Positions 18,505 through 26,822 of a stretch of DNA of 64,000 nt are shown here, piece by piece (position 1 is the stretch's first letter; each line of letters begins with the position of its first letter). A program made the position numbers and the translations under genes. The notes beneath the pieces were generated by a model. That model saw nothing but the letters and a program-made list of their open reading frames with translations, was not told the origin of the DNA and ran no database searches. Location of the stretch: NCBI RefSeq assembly GCF_003130705.1, contig NZ_CP021354.1:3534001-3598000 (forward strand). The letters are read 5' to 3'. Source of the DNA: Rhodococcus oxybenzonivorans (GTDB lineage: Bacteria > Actinomycetota > Actinomycetes > Mycobacteriales > Mycobacteriaceae).

Positions 18505-18552
18505 CACTGCGCTGCTCTTGCCGTCGAACTCTCCGGCAAGAGCAGCGCAGTG
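18505..18552. terminator. Long perfect hairpin terminator between converging genes
   Basis: A perfect 19-base stem (18505-18523 pairing with 18534-18552) with a ten-base loop separates the plus-strand AraC gene and the last minus-strand gene of cassette 2. The stem reads CACTGCGCTGCTCTTGCCG on its left arm and can act in both directions. Confidence 0.8.
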
Positions 18553-18563
18553 TTTCGATCCGA

Positions 18564-19991
18564 TCATTCAGCGGAGTTGGGCTGCAATCGGTTCAGGATC
18601 GTCGAGATGTCGTCGACGTTCTCGAGGTCGTAGACGGCCTCGATGACGGCGTCCGCGTCCGCGTCGCTCACGACTCCATCGATGTTGTGGCGGAACTTGG
18701 CGATCAGTTCGTCGTCGGTCATGTACGTGAGCGGGTCGGGGGAAGGACTGCCCTTGGGGTAGCCGCGTTCGCCGGAGAACCGGGTGCCGCGTGCGTGGAC
18801 CTCGATGCGCGATCGGCGTGCAGCCGGGTTGCTCGCCAGTGCCGCGGTGTAGTCGGGGTGTTCCTGGAATGTCGTCTTCTTGGTGAGCTCGAGGACGGAC
18901 GGGTCGAGGACCGCTTCCGGGGTCTGCCAGTCCTTGCCGGGGGGAATCCGGTGTGCGGCGAGGGCAAGGCCGTGAGTCATGCTGAACTGCGCATCACGCG
19001 GATTGCGGATGGTCTCGTTGACCCACACCGGCTGCATCACGAAGCTCTCACCCCAGGCGTTGATGGCCTCGATCTCGTCGGGCTTGATGTCGTTGACCTC
19101 GATGATCTCGGTGAGGGCATCGAACAGCGCGTGCATCACCCGGCAGTGCGGATACGGCTTGAACGACTGGAACGGGGTGAAGGTCCACTCCGTCCCCAAA
19201 CCCGCGGTGATCGGCGCCGGCTCCCAGCGTGAAGTCCCGATGAATCGGGGGAAGCCGTACTCGCGGTCGTCGAGCATCTGGCGGTCACCGGTGTGGCCGA
19301 ACTCGGCCAGCTGTGCGGCCGTGACCGCCGACAGGGCCATACCCCCGGCGAGCTGGTACTTGATCGTCGTCGACGGCGCGTGCATCATCCATGCCCGCTG
19401 GGTGTTGGTCGGCATCGTCGAGCCCATGATCCCGAGCGCATCGGCAAGCATGTCGTTGCCGAACCCCTTGACCACGCCGATCGCGGCCGCCGCACCGAAC
19501 AGCGTGCTGCTGTAGCCGATGACCTTCGGGATGGTGACCACACCATCTTTGATGTCGCGTAGATAATCAGTGGCCTTGCCGATGCGGTACGACATTTCGT
19601 GCGCCACTGCGATCGCGGTGAGCAGGCGTTCGCCCGAGGAGTGCAGAGCTTCTGCCGTCGCCAACGCGCCGGGCACCACGTAGGGGGTCACGTGACCGGG
19701 CGGCAGGACCGCGTCCTGGTCGAGTGCGTTGACCAATTCGGCGTTGGCGAACGCCGCACCGGGTACCGACGTCTTCACACCGGTTCCGATAATCGACGCC
19801 GGGCCACCAGACCCGCCGAGAAACTGGCCGTACTCGATGCCCCTGCGCGCGCCCGCGTCGCCGAGCGACGCCACCGCGCAGCCGAGGGTGTCCAGCAGAA
19901 TCCGCTTGGACTCGGCAACCACGTCACCCGGGAGTGACCGTGCTTCGGCGCCGGCGGCGAAATCCGCGAGATCTTCGACAATTGTTGGCAT
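18564..19991 (-). CDS. MmgE/PrpD-family protein
   Basis: The 475-residue protein belongs to the MmgE/PrpD family (2-methylcitrate dehydratase, cis-aconitate decarboxylase and related enzymes). Family-like features include AVAHEMSYRIG, a KGFGNDMLADALGIMG segment and a C-terminal WGESFV/YPKGSPSPD region. It closes cassette 2 after the aldehyde dehydrogenase. A related but broken copy sits at 7061-7300 ahead of the ABC importer. Family members act on diverse acids, so dehydration or isomerisation of a pathway acid is possible. The start has AGAGGA upstream. Confidence 0.88.
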   Translation of the reverse strand: MPTIVEDLADFAAGAEARSLPGDVVAESKRILLDTLGCAVASLGDAGARRGIEYGQFLGGSGGPASIIGTGVKTSVPGAAFANAELVNALDQDAVLPPGHVTPYVVPGALATAEALHSSGERLLTAIAVAHEMSYRIGKATDYLRDIKDGVVTIPKVIGYSSTLFGAAAAIGVVKGFGNDMLADALGIMGSTMPTNTQRAWMMHAPSTTIKYQLAGGMALSAVTAAQLAEFGHTGDRQMLDDREYGFPRFIGTSRWEPAPITAGLGTEWTFTPFQSFKPYPHCRVMHALFDALTEIIEVNDIKPDEIEAINAWGESFVMQPVWVNETIRNPRDAQFSMTHGLALAAHRIPPGKDWQTPEAVLDPSVLELTKKTTFQEHPDYTAALASNPAARRSRIEVHARGTRFSGERGYPKGSPSPDPLTYMTDDELIAKFRHNIDGVVSDADADAVIEAVYDLENVDDISTILNRLQPNSAE

Positions 19992-20039
19992 CAGATTCTT
20001 CCTCTTGTTGCTGTGATGGTGATCGTGACGTTGGTTCGG

Positions 20040-21503
20040 TTACACAGGCCACTGAATGTGCTTGACCTCGAAGAACTCACGGAATCCCTCTTCGCCACCT
20101 TCGCGACCGATGCCGCTGTGTCCAGGTCCGCCCCACGGGGCGTCCCCGCGCATTCCGCCCCCGCCATTGATGGTGACGGTGCCCGACCGAAGACGACGAG
20201 CGAACGCGAGTGCGTCGGGGGTGGGGCCCCACACGTTGGCGTTGAGGGCGTACTTGACACCGTTGGCCATGCGGACGGCTTCGTCCAGGTCGGTATAGGG
20301 CATCACCACCCCGACGGGCGCGAAGAGTTCCTCCTGCGCGATCTCCGCGTCGTTCGAGATACGGGTCACCAGAGTCGGTTCGAGGAAGAAGCCGTCATCG
20401 AGGCCGGGCGGCCGGCCCCCACCGACGGGAACCTCGGCGCCCTCCTCCCGGGCGCGCGCCAGAAAGCCCTCCACATTTCCACGATGTTCACCGGTGATCA
20501 GCGGTCCCAGGACGGTGTCAGGGTGATGGGGGTCGCCGACCGTGAGGCCACCGAGGAACTTGCCCGACCTCTCGACGTACTCGTCGAAATCAGCCTGAGG
20601 CACCAGGGTTCGTGTCGTCGCCCCACAGGCTTGGCCGCTGTTTCGGGTGAAACGCAGCGCGGAGGCGGGTACCGCCTTCTCGATGTCGGTGCCGGGCAGC
20701 ACGATGTTGGGTGATTTGCCGCCGAGCTCGAGGACGACCTTCTTCAGCGTCGGAGCAGCCAAGGTGAGAATCTTGCTGCCGACCGCGGCCGAACCGGTGA
20801 ACGTCACCAGGTCGACCTCGGGCGCACTCACCACCTGCGCGGTCACACTCGGCGGACCGAAGACCAGATTCACCGCACCCGGCGGGAATCCCGCCTCCTC
20901 GATCAGTCGCATGATCGCGGCCGTCAGCAACACCGCCCGTGGCGAGGTCACCAGGACGGTTGAGCAGCCCGACGCCAAGGCAGGACCGAGCTTGTACGCG
21001 CACATCATGACCGGGACGTTGTAGGCGACGACCGCGGCCACCACACCGGCCGGGTCCCGCACCAGCATGCTGCTCGACACAACCGGGTCGCGATGCAGCG
21101 GAAGGGGCTGCTCGTAGCCGTCCCGCGGCCCCCGCGCCGCCGCGTCGGCGAACCACCGGAAGAACCGGACGGGCAGATCGACATGCAAGGCAGCGGCGCT
21201 GCTGACCGGTGTGCCGATTTCGGTGGCGGCGAGGTCGACGATGTCTTCCCGGTCCCGCTCGAGCAGATCCGCCAGCCGGTGCAGCAGGGCACTGCGCTCA
21301 CCGGGTCCGAGACGGCTCCACTCGCCGTCGTCGAACGCCCGGCGGGCAGCGGACACCGCTGCGGCGACCTGCGCCGGGCTCGCCGCCGGTGTGACGGACA
21401 GTTCCCGACCGGTCGTCGGGTTGATCGACCGGATCGCCTCTCCTTCGCCCGCGATCCGGCGCCCGTCGATGTGGCACTCGGCCACGACATTCGGTGCGGT
21501 CAT
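20040..21503 (-). CDS. NAD(P)-dependent aldehyde dehydrogenase, cassette 2
   Basis: This 487-residue enzyme carries VVLELGGKS (general base Glu), NSGQACGATTR (catalytic Cys) and FTGSAAVGS. It lies 48 bases before the MmgE/PrpD gene. A 108-base gap upstream (21504-21611) may hold an internal promoter, so ALDH and MmgE/PrpD could form a sub-operon. The start has GAGG about ten bases upstream. Substrate unknown. Confidence 0.92.
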   Translation of the reverse strand: MTAPNVVAECHIDGRRIAGEGEAIRSINPTTGRELSVTPAASPAQVAAAVSAARRAFDDGEWSRLGPGERSALLHRLADLLERDREDIVDLAATEIGTPVSSAAALHVDLPVRFFRWFADAAARGPRDGYEQPLPLHRDPVVSSSMLVRDPAGVVAAVVAYNVPVMMCAYKLGPALASGCSTVLVTSPRAVLLTAAIMRLIEEAGFPPGAVNLVFGPPSVTAQVVSAPEVDLVTFTGSAAVGSKILTLAAPTLKKVVLELGGKSPNIVLPGTDIEKAVPASALRFTRNSGQACGATTRTLVPQADFDEYVERSGKFLGGLTVGDPHHPDTVLGPLITGEHRGNVEGFLARAREEGAEVPVGGGRPPGLDDGFFLEPTLVTRISNDAEIAQEELFAPVGVVMPYTDLDEAVRMANGVKYALNANVWGPTPDALAFARRLRSGTVTINGGGGMRGDAPWGGPGHSGIGREGGEEGFREFFEVKHIQWPV

Positions 21504-21577
21504 GACTGTGAACCTCTGCCTCTCGCTCGTGCACGGTGCCCTTCCCAGCTCGCGACCGGGCCTGGACCACCATACTC

Positions 21578-21588
21578 AATATATTATG
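21578..21588. promoter_or_regulatory. AT-rich promoter or operator element
   Basis: AATATATTATG lies in the 108-base gap between the SDR and aldehyde dehydrogenase genes of cassette 2. The same 11 bases occur in inverse orientation at 17303-17313 in the cassette 1/AraC promoter region. In such GC-rich DNA this is suggestive of a shared site. Confidence 0.35.
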
Positions 21589-21611
21589 TTCGTAAACTGT
21601 CAGTTGCGGTG

Positions 21612-22376
21612 TCACCCCGCCATGTATCCGCCGTCGACGACGAACGAGCCACCGGTCGCGTAGCCGGCGCGATCGGAGAGGAGCCAGCACGCCATCTCGG
21701 CGATATCGTCGGGTTGCGCGAGTGCGCCGAAGGGAATTCGGGACATGATGGTGGATCCGCTGCGGCGCTTGGCGTCCTTCATCAAATCGGTGTCGGTGTA
21801 GCCCGGGCACACCGCGTTGATCCGGATGGTCGGCGCGTATTCGATTGCCGCAGTTTTGGTCAGGCCGACGACGCCGTGCTTGGCCGCCGCGTACCCGGCA
21901 GTGGTCTTGAACCCGGTGAGACCTGCGAGCGATGCGGTATTCACGATGACGCCCCCGCCCTGGGCCACCATTTGCTTCAACTCGGCGCGCATACACAGCC
22001 ACACGCCCTTGAGGTTCACCGCGATGGCCCGGTCGAATGCCTCCTCGTCCCAATCCGCAACGGATCGACCGCCCTGACCGATCTGCCCGCCGCTCACGCC
22101 CGCGTTGTTGAACGCGCCGTCCAGGCTGCCGTAGTGGTCGACGGCCGCGGCGACCATCGCATCCACCGACGCTCCGACCGTGAGGTCGGCGGGAAGCGCG
22201 ATCGCCACGCCGCCCGCCGCACGCACGAGGTCTGCCGTCGCCGCGACGCCTTCCTCGGACACATCGGTCGCCGCGACCCGTGCGCCTTCCTTCGCGGCCA
22301 GCAGGGACGTCGCGCGCCCGATGCCTCCCGCCGCGCCGGTGACGAGTACTACTTTCCCGTCGAGCAATCCTGGCAT
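21612..22376 (-). CDS. Short-chain dehydrogenase/reductase, cassette 2
   Basis: This 254-residue SDR has the NAD(P) motif TGAAGGIG near the start, NNAG at about residue 90 and the catalytic YAAAK. An Asp after the second strand (ATD) suggests NAD(H) preference. It takes the place in cassette 2 that the zinc alcohol dehydrogenase has in cassette 1, so it probably interconverts an alcohol and a ketone. The start has AAGGA six bases upstream. Confidence 0.9.
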   Translation of the reverse strand: MPGLLDGKVVLVTGAAGGIGRATSLLAAKEGARVAATDVSEEGVAATADLVRAAGGVAIALPADLTVGASVDAMVAAAVDHYGSLDGAFNNAGVSGGQIGQGGRSVADWDEEAFDRAIAVNLKGVWLCMRAELKQMVAQGGGVIVNTASLAGLTGFKTTAGYAAAKHGVVGLTKTAAIEYAPTIRINAVCPGYTDTDLMKDAKRRSGSTIMSRIPFGALAQPDDIAEMACWLLSDRAGYATGGSFVVDGGYMAG

Positions 22377-22409
22377 TTCAGTCCTTCTTCCGAGTAGATG
22401 CGTTGGTGC

Positions 22410-22669
22410 CTATCCGACGCGCGATGCCGGCCAGTCGTGGGCCGGCGAACGCCAAGCGGGCCAGTTGTCCTCGGGCTCGGGACGCGTCACCGACACGTGG
22501 TGAAAGCACTCTTGGCACTTCACGACCATGCGGGGTCCGAGGTGGTTGGCGACGGGATAGCGAGCGAGACTCGTTGCGCCGCACGACGGACATTCGCCGT
22601 CGACGGTGGTGCGTTCGACGTAGACCCGGTCGGTCTCGGGGCGGGGAACAGGAGTCGGTCGACTGCCAT
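22410..22669 (-). CDS. Small zinc-ribbon protein, second copy, start region out of frame
   Basis: The reading frame encodes YVERTTVDGECPSCG and, later, MVVKCQECFHHVSV, ending at 22410. It is clearly related to the protein at 16943-17161 (GACPRCG, VVKCQNC). The ATG at 22667-22669 is one base out of frame with this body; a single extra G after ATG would restore MGSRPTPVPRPE. No ATG, GTG or TTG lies in frame ahead of the conserved core. The same frame is open back to the HyuB TGA at 22683, so stop readthrough would give a HyuB fusion. A base loss in the strain or in the assembly is the simplest view. Confidence 0.65.
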
Positions 22670-22682
22670 GGGGATGCCTTTC

Positions 22683-24602
22683 TCAGAGATTCCAGTTGCG
22701 GGGGGTGGCCACCGGCACGCTCCAGCGCCCCTGGTCGCGGTCGGCGGTCAGCTGCGCTCGCCGTGCCGCTGTGGCGGCCTCGTCGACGTCACCGTTCGCG
22801 ATCACGACCCCGTGGGCGTCGGCCGCGAACTCGGGGCTGACAAGTCCGCTACGGACGTCCTGCAGCACCTTTTCGGGGATACGGGCGAGGGGGTCGCCCC
22901 AGCCGCCGCCACCGCCGATGACGAAGCGCAGCGCGTCGCCGGCTTTCAGGACGAGTCCGGAGAACTTGCCGGTCTGGTAGCGCGCACCGCGCCCGAACTC
23001 ACCGTTGTTCGGGTCCGGCCTGCCCTGCTCGTCGAACATGCCGAACAGCGGCTCGGCGCCCCGCAGGTCGAGTGGGTCACCGTGTTCGGCAAGGTCGAAG
23101 TTCTCGATGTACCAGCCGTAGGCCGGCGAGCCGGCGCCACCTCCGTTCGAGCCGGGAGCGCCGCAGCGGACCCGGTCTGCGGTGATGGTGACCATCGTGT
23201 CGGACTCGGCGAAGATCGAGTAGACCGAGCCGAGACCGCCGCGGAATTCTCCGGCTCCGGCGGTGTCGATCACCATCTCGTGCTGGACGATGACCAGGGG
23301 GCTCTCGATCTCGACGTGTTCCTGCACCGACGTCCGGCAGTTGCCGATCGGAATCACGCAGAAGGAGACACCGTCGTCCTTCCACGTGCCGCCCCAGCCG
23401 CCACCGGCGAGCGCGAATGCACCCCACGGCGTGCCTTCGTGGCCCGGGCGGGTGTCGATACCGCCGAGGCTGACGACGACGGCAGTGCCTGTGTCACAAG
23501 CGAATGCCTCGTCCATCGCCTGGCTCAGGGCCTGGGTGACGACGTTGATCCCCCGCGCGCCGATGTCGGCGTGGTTGGAGCAACTCGACGGCGGCAGAAC
23601 CTGCACCACGCTGCCGGACGGCAGCAGAGTCTCGATCGGCCGCAGCGTGCCACTGTTGACCGGTGTCGACGGGTCGACCATCAGCTTGACCGCCTCGATG
23701 CAGCGTGAGGCCTCGCACCAGGCGGTGCCACAGTTGCCGAGGGGCTGCCGACCCGAACCGGAGAAGTCGATCTCCATGGAATCGCCGCGGACCTTCACCG
23801 TCACGTTGACCGGGATCGGCTCGTCGGTGACACCGTCCTCGTCGAGGAAGTCCTCGGCGGTGTAGTCACCGTCCGGGATACTCGCGATGCCGCGCCGCAT
23901 GCTGGCCTCGGTGGCCTCGATAGCGTAGCGGCCGGCCGCACGCACCTTCTCCAGGCCGCCGCGGGCGATCAGATCCTGCAGCTGGCGCTCGCCGACCACC
24001 AGGCAGCCGTGCAGAGCCCGCAGGTCGCCGAGCACGAGCTGCGGCACCCGGTTGTTCTCCAGGATGAAGTTGAACAGCGGACGAACCGGGACGTCGTTTG
24101 CGTACAGCAACGTCGGCGGCAGCTTCAGCTGCTCCTCGAAGTGCGTCTGGGTGCCGTTGGAGAAGCCGCCCGGGATCGCACCACCGAGATCGACGAGGTG
24201 GGACGTCGAGTGCAACAGGAACTCCACACGGCCATCGACGAAGACGGGCCGGAGCAGGTTGACGTCGGACTGGTGGATGGTGCCGCGCCACGGGTCGTTG
24301 ACGAAGATGACGTCACCGGGCTGCATGCTGTCGATGTCCCACTCGTCCATCACGAAGTTTGCGATGTGCGGAGCCGTGAAGGCGTGCTGCATGCAGCCCT
24401 CCCACAGCGCGACGGTTTCCCAGCCGTCGCCGGTGCGCATGTGAATGGCGCTGGTGCAGTCCAGGATGTCGCGACAGACCGGGGAGAAGGCGCTGCGCAT
24501 CAGCGAGTCGAGCATCTCCCGGGCGACCTCGGTGAGGCCGTAGCGGAGGATGTCGAGTTCGACGTCGACCGAGGGGCCGGTGTCAGGGGTGGTGATCGTC
24601 AT
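22683..24602 (-). CDS. Hydantoinase B/oxoprolinase-family subunit (HyuB-like), cassette 2
   Basis: The 639-residue protein matches the first HyuB in layout: AFSPVCRDILDCTSAIH near the start, FVNDPWRGTIHQSDV at about residue 100, and GGGGWGDPLARIPEKV at the end. It starts ten bases after HyuA and is followed by a zinc-ribbon reading frame in the same phase as its own TGA stop. With HyuA it should form an ATP-dependent hydrolase or carboxylase. Substrate unknown. Confidence 0.88.
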   Translation of the reverse strand: MTITTPDTGPSVDVELDILRYGLTEVAREMLDSLMRSAFSPVCRDILDCTSAIHMRTGDGWETVALWEGCMQHAFTAPHIANFVMDEWDIDSMQPGDVIFVNDPWRGTIHQSDVNLLRPVFVDGRVEFLLHSTSHLVDLGGAIPGGFSNGTQTHFEEQLKLPPTLLYANDVPVRPLFNFILENNRVPQLVLGDLRALHGCLVVGERQLQDLIARGGLEKVRAAGRYAIEATEASMRRGIASIPDGDYTAEDFLDEDGVTDEPIPVNVTVKVRGDSMEIDFSGSGRQPLGNCGTAWCEASRCIEAVKLMVDPSTPVNSGTLRPIETLLPSGSVVQVLPPSSCSNHADIGARGINVVTQALSQAMDEAFACDTGTAVVVSLGGIDTRPGHEGTPWGAFALAGGGWGGTWKDDGVSFCVIPIGNCRTSVQEHVEIESPLVIVQHEMVIDTAGAGEFRGGLGSVYSIFAESDTMVTITADRVRCGAPGSNGGGAGSPAYGWYIENFDLAEHGDPLDLRGAEPLFGMFDEQGRPDPNNGEFGRGARYQTGKFSGLVLKAGDALRFVIGGGGGWGDPLARIPEKVLQDVRSGLVSPEFAADAHGVVIANGDVDEAATAARRAQLTADRDQGRWSVPVATPRNWNL

Positions 24603-24612
24603 GGTCTGCTCC

Positions 24613-26679
24613 TCAGCTCTGGGGCTCGATGATGAGATTCAGGTCGCCGTCCACATAGGCCGTCCGGCCTGGAAGGACGAGGGTTGTCGCGAACTTCTCG
24701 GCGATGAGGGCGGGGCCCTGCACCCGCTCGAAGGGCTGGAGGCGCTCCCGAACGTAGATGGACACCTCGACCTGCTCAGTCGTGCCCGGCAAGGTGAGCT
24801 TCGTCGTGCGGAGCAACGCCTCGCCGTCCTCGGGGGTGAGGTCGGTCTTGTACTGCTCGCGCGGGATGATCGCCGTCACCTCCACCGTCGAGATCACGAC
24901 GGGAATCTCGGTTGCCGCGAAACCGTATGACTCCCGATAGAAGTCGTGGAACTGCGGCACCAGTTCGGTCACACTGTCTGCAGTGAGAGCGCCGGAATGG
25001 ATGGGCATGCGGTTGTCCCACGTCTGGCCACGATACATCGCAAAAATCGCGCGCTCGAAGCGGATTCGATCGACGTCGGCGCCCTGGCTGTCGAGTTCGC
25101 CGCGGATGCGGTCCTGCAGTGCGACGAATGCGGCCTCGATCGCCTCGGCGCTCGCAGGTGCGAGCGGGCTCATGATCGACTGTGCACGGGTGACCATCAG
25201 GTCGCTGCGGAGCAGCCCCATGGCCGAGAATTGGCCGGGGTTGCGAGGCACGATCACCTTGTCCAGGCCCAGGATCTGCCCGACGCGGTCGGCGAGCATC
25301 GGACCGGCCGACCCTGACGGTTGCAGGGCGAATTCCCGTACGTCGAGCCCGCGGTAGACCGAGATCGTGCGGACCTTCGCGGCGATGTCCTCACACGCGA
25401 CCTCGTAGGCGGCCGAGGCGAGCTCGAGGGCCGACATGCCGAACTGCTCCCCGGTCATTCGGAGTGCATCGAATGACGCGTCGACGTCGAGCCGAATGGA
25501 ACCGTTGGCGAACAGGTCCGGCTGGAGGACACCGAGCGCCGCGCACGCATCGGTGAGCGTGGGCTCGACGCCACCACGCCGGTAACACACCGGTCCGGGA
25601 TTCGATCCGGCCGAAGCCGGACCGACCGCCACATTGCCGAGCGTGCTGGGCCGGATCAGGCTACCGGCACCCGAGCCGACGCTCTCCACGTCGACCAGCG
25701 GCATGGTCAGCGTCAGACCGGTTTCCAACGTCCACAGATCGGTGAGCGGCGTCTTGCCGTGCACGATTGCCGCCACGTCCGTGCTCGTGCCACCGACGTC
25801 GATGGTGAGCAGGTTCGGCGAACTGCTCTCGTTGGCGAGCTTGACGCTGCCGCTCACCCCACCAACCGGACCGGAGACCAGCTGGAACACCGGGGCGCGG
25901 CCGGCGTCGGCGAATGTCGCGACACCGCCGTTCATCATCATGATCCAGAGCGTCCCAGCATAATTGCGCTCGGATAGCTGGCTCATCAATCGGTCGAGGT
26001 AGCCGACGACGGCCGGGCCCACGTAGGCGTCGAGGGCGACGGTCGTGGTGCGCTCGTGCTCCTTGGTTACGGGGTAGAGTGCGGAGGTCTGAATGTAGGC
26101 GTCCGGCAACTCTTCTGCGACGATCTCCGCCGCCCGCCGCTCATGGTCGGGGTTGATGTAGGAGTTCATCAGGCACACCGCCACCGACTTCGCGCCCTGA
26201 CTCGCGAGGGAGCGTGCTGCGTCGCGAACGGCGTTCTCGTCCAACGGCAACAACACGGTTCCGTCGTACCGCAGCCGCTCGGGAACGCCGACGCGCGATT
26301 CACGCTCAACGATGGGGCGTTCCTGGTGCGGCCGAAGCCAAGTGGGATCGTAGAAGCGGTCACCGAACTCGCGGTGCATGCGACCGATATCGAGCAGATC
26401 CCGGTGACCGCGCGTCGCGATCAGACCGGTGCGCTCGCCGGTGCGGCTGAGCAGGGCGTTGATGCCCACCGTATGGCCATGCACAATTTCGGCGACGTCC
26501 GGGATCTCGACGTCTATCGCCGCGATACTCTGCAGGACGCCTTCTTCCTGTTGGAGCGTGGAGAGCACCTTGCCGTCGCGGGTTTCTCCCGTTCTGCGGT
26601 TGAGCCCGATGATGTCGGTAAAAGTGCCGCCGACATCGATGCCGACGATCCAGTCGGCCACCCTGTCACTCTGCGTCAT
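24613..26679 (-). CDS. Hydantoinase A/oxoprolinase-family subunit (HyuA-like), cassette 2
   Basis: The 688-residue protein has the ATP-binding motifs DVGGTFTDIIG at the N-terminus and IDVGGTSTDVA near residue 285, as well as VGSGAGSLI. The ATG at 26679 has GGAGG seven bases upstream; upstream in-frame codons lack a ribosome site. It is the first gene of cassette 2 and lies downstream of the candidate GAF-LuxR operator. It differs clearly from the cassette 1 HyuA, so the two sets are old paralogues rather than a recent copy. Confidence 0.88.
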   Translation of the reverse strand: MTQSDRVADWIVGIDVGGTFTDIIGLNRRTGETRDGKVLSTLQQEEGVLQSIAAIDVEIPDVAEIVHGHTVGINALLSRTGERTGLIATRGHRDLLDIGRMHREFGDRFYDPTWLRPHQERPIVERESRVGVPERLRYDGTVLLPLDENAVRDAARSLASQGAKSVAVCLMNSYINPDHERRAAEIVAEELPDAYIQTSALYPVTKEHERTTTVALDAYVGPAVVGYLDRLMSQLSERNYAGTLWIMMMNGGVATFADAGRAPVFQLVSGPVGGVSGSVKLANESSSPNLLTIDVGGTSTDVAAIVHGKTPLTDLWTLETGLTLTMPLVDVESVGSGAGSLIRPSTLGNVAVGPASAGSNPGPVCYRRGGVEPTLTDACAALGVLQPDLFANGSIRLDVDASFDALRMTGEQFGMSALELASAAYEVACEDIAAKVRTISVYRGLDVREFALQPSGSAGPMLADRVGQILGLDKVIVPRNPGQFSAMGLLRSDLMVTRAQSIMSPLAPASAEAIEAAFVALQDRIRGELDSQGADVDRIRFERAIFAMYRGQTWDNRMPIHSGALTADSVTELVPQFHDFYRESYGFAATEIPVVISTVEVTAIIPREQYKTDLTPEDGEALLRTTKLTLPGTTEQVEVSIYVRERLQPFERVQGPALIAEKFATTLVLPGRTAYVDGDLNLIIEPQS

Positions 26680-26773
26680 ATTTTGGCCTCCGTGGTGTGT
26701 GCTGCAGTGACATGCGCAGTGCATCTGCGCCACGTTTGTGTTGCAGGTCACTCTTCCGCACGGAGGATGCGGG

Positions 26774-26807
26774 AACATCTGCCCGCGGTCGTAGATTCGT
26801 ACGACCT
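26774..26807. promoter_or_regulatory. Candidate operator ahead of cassette 2
   Basis: AACATCTGCC (26774-26783) and GTACGACCT (26799-26807) repeat the two blocks found at 7359-7393. The site is in the 143-base gap between the GAF-LuxR gene and HyuA, about 95 bases ahead of the HyuA start. That position suits an activator site for cassette 2. Confidence 0.45.
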
Positions 26808-26822
26808 TCGTCGGCGACAGCC

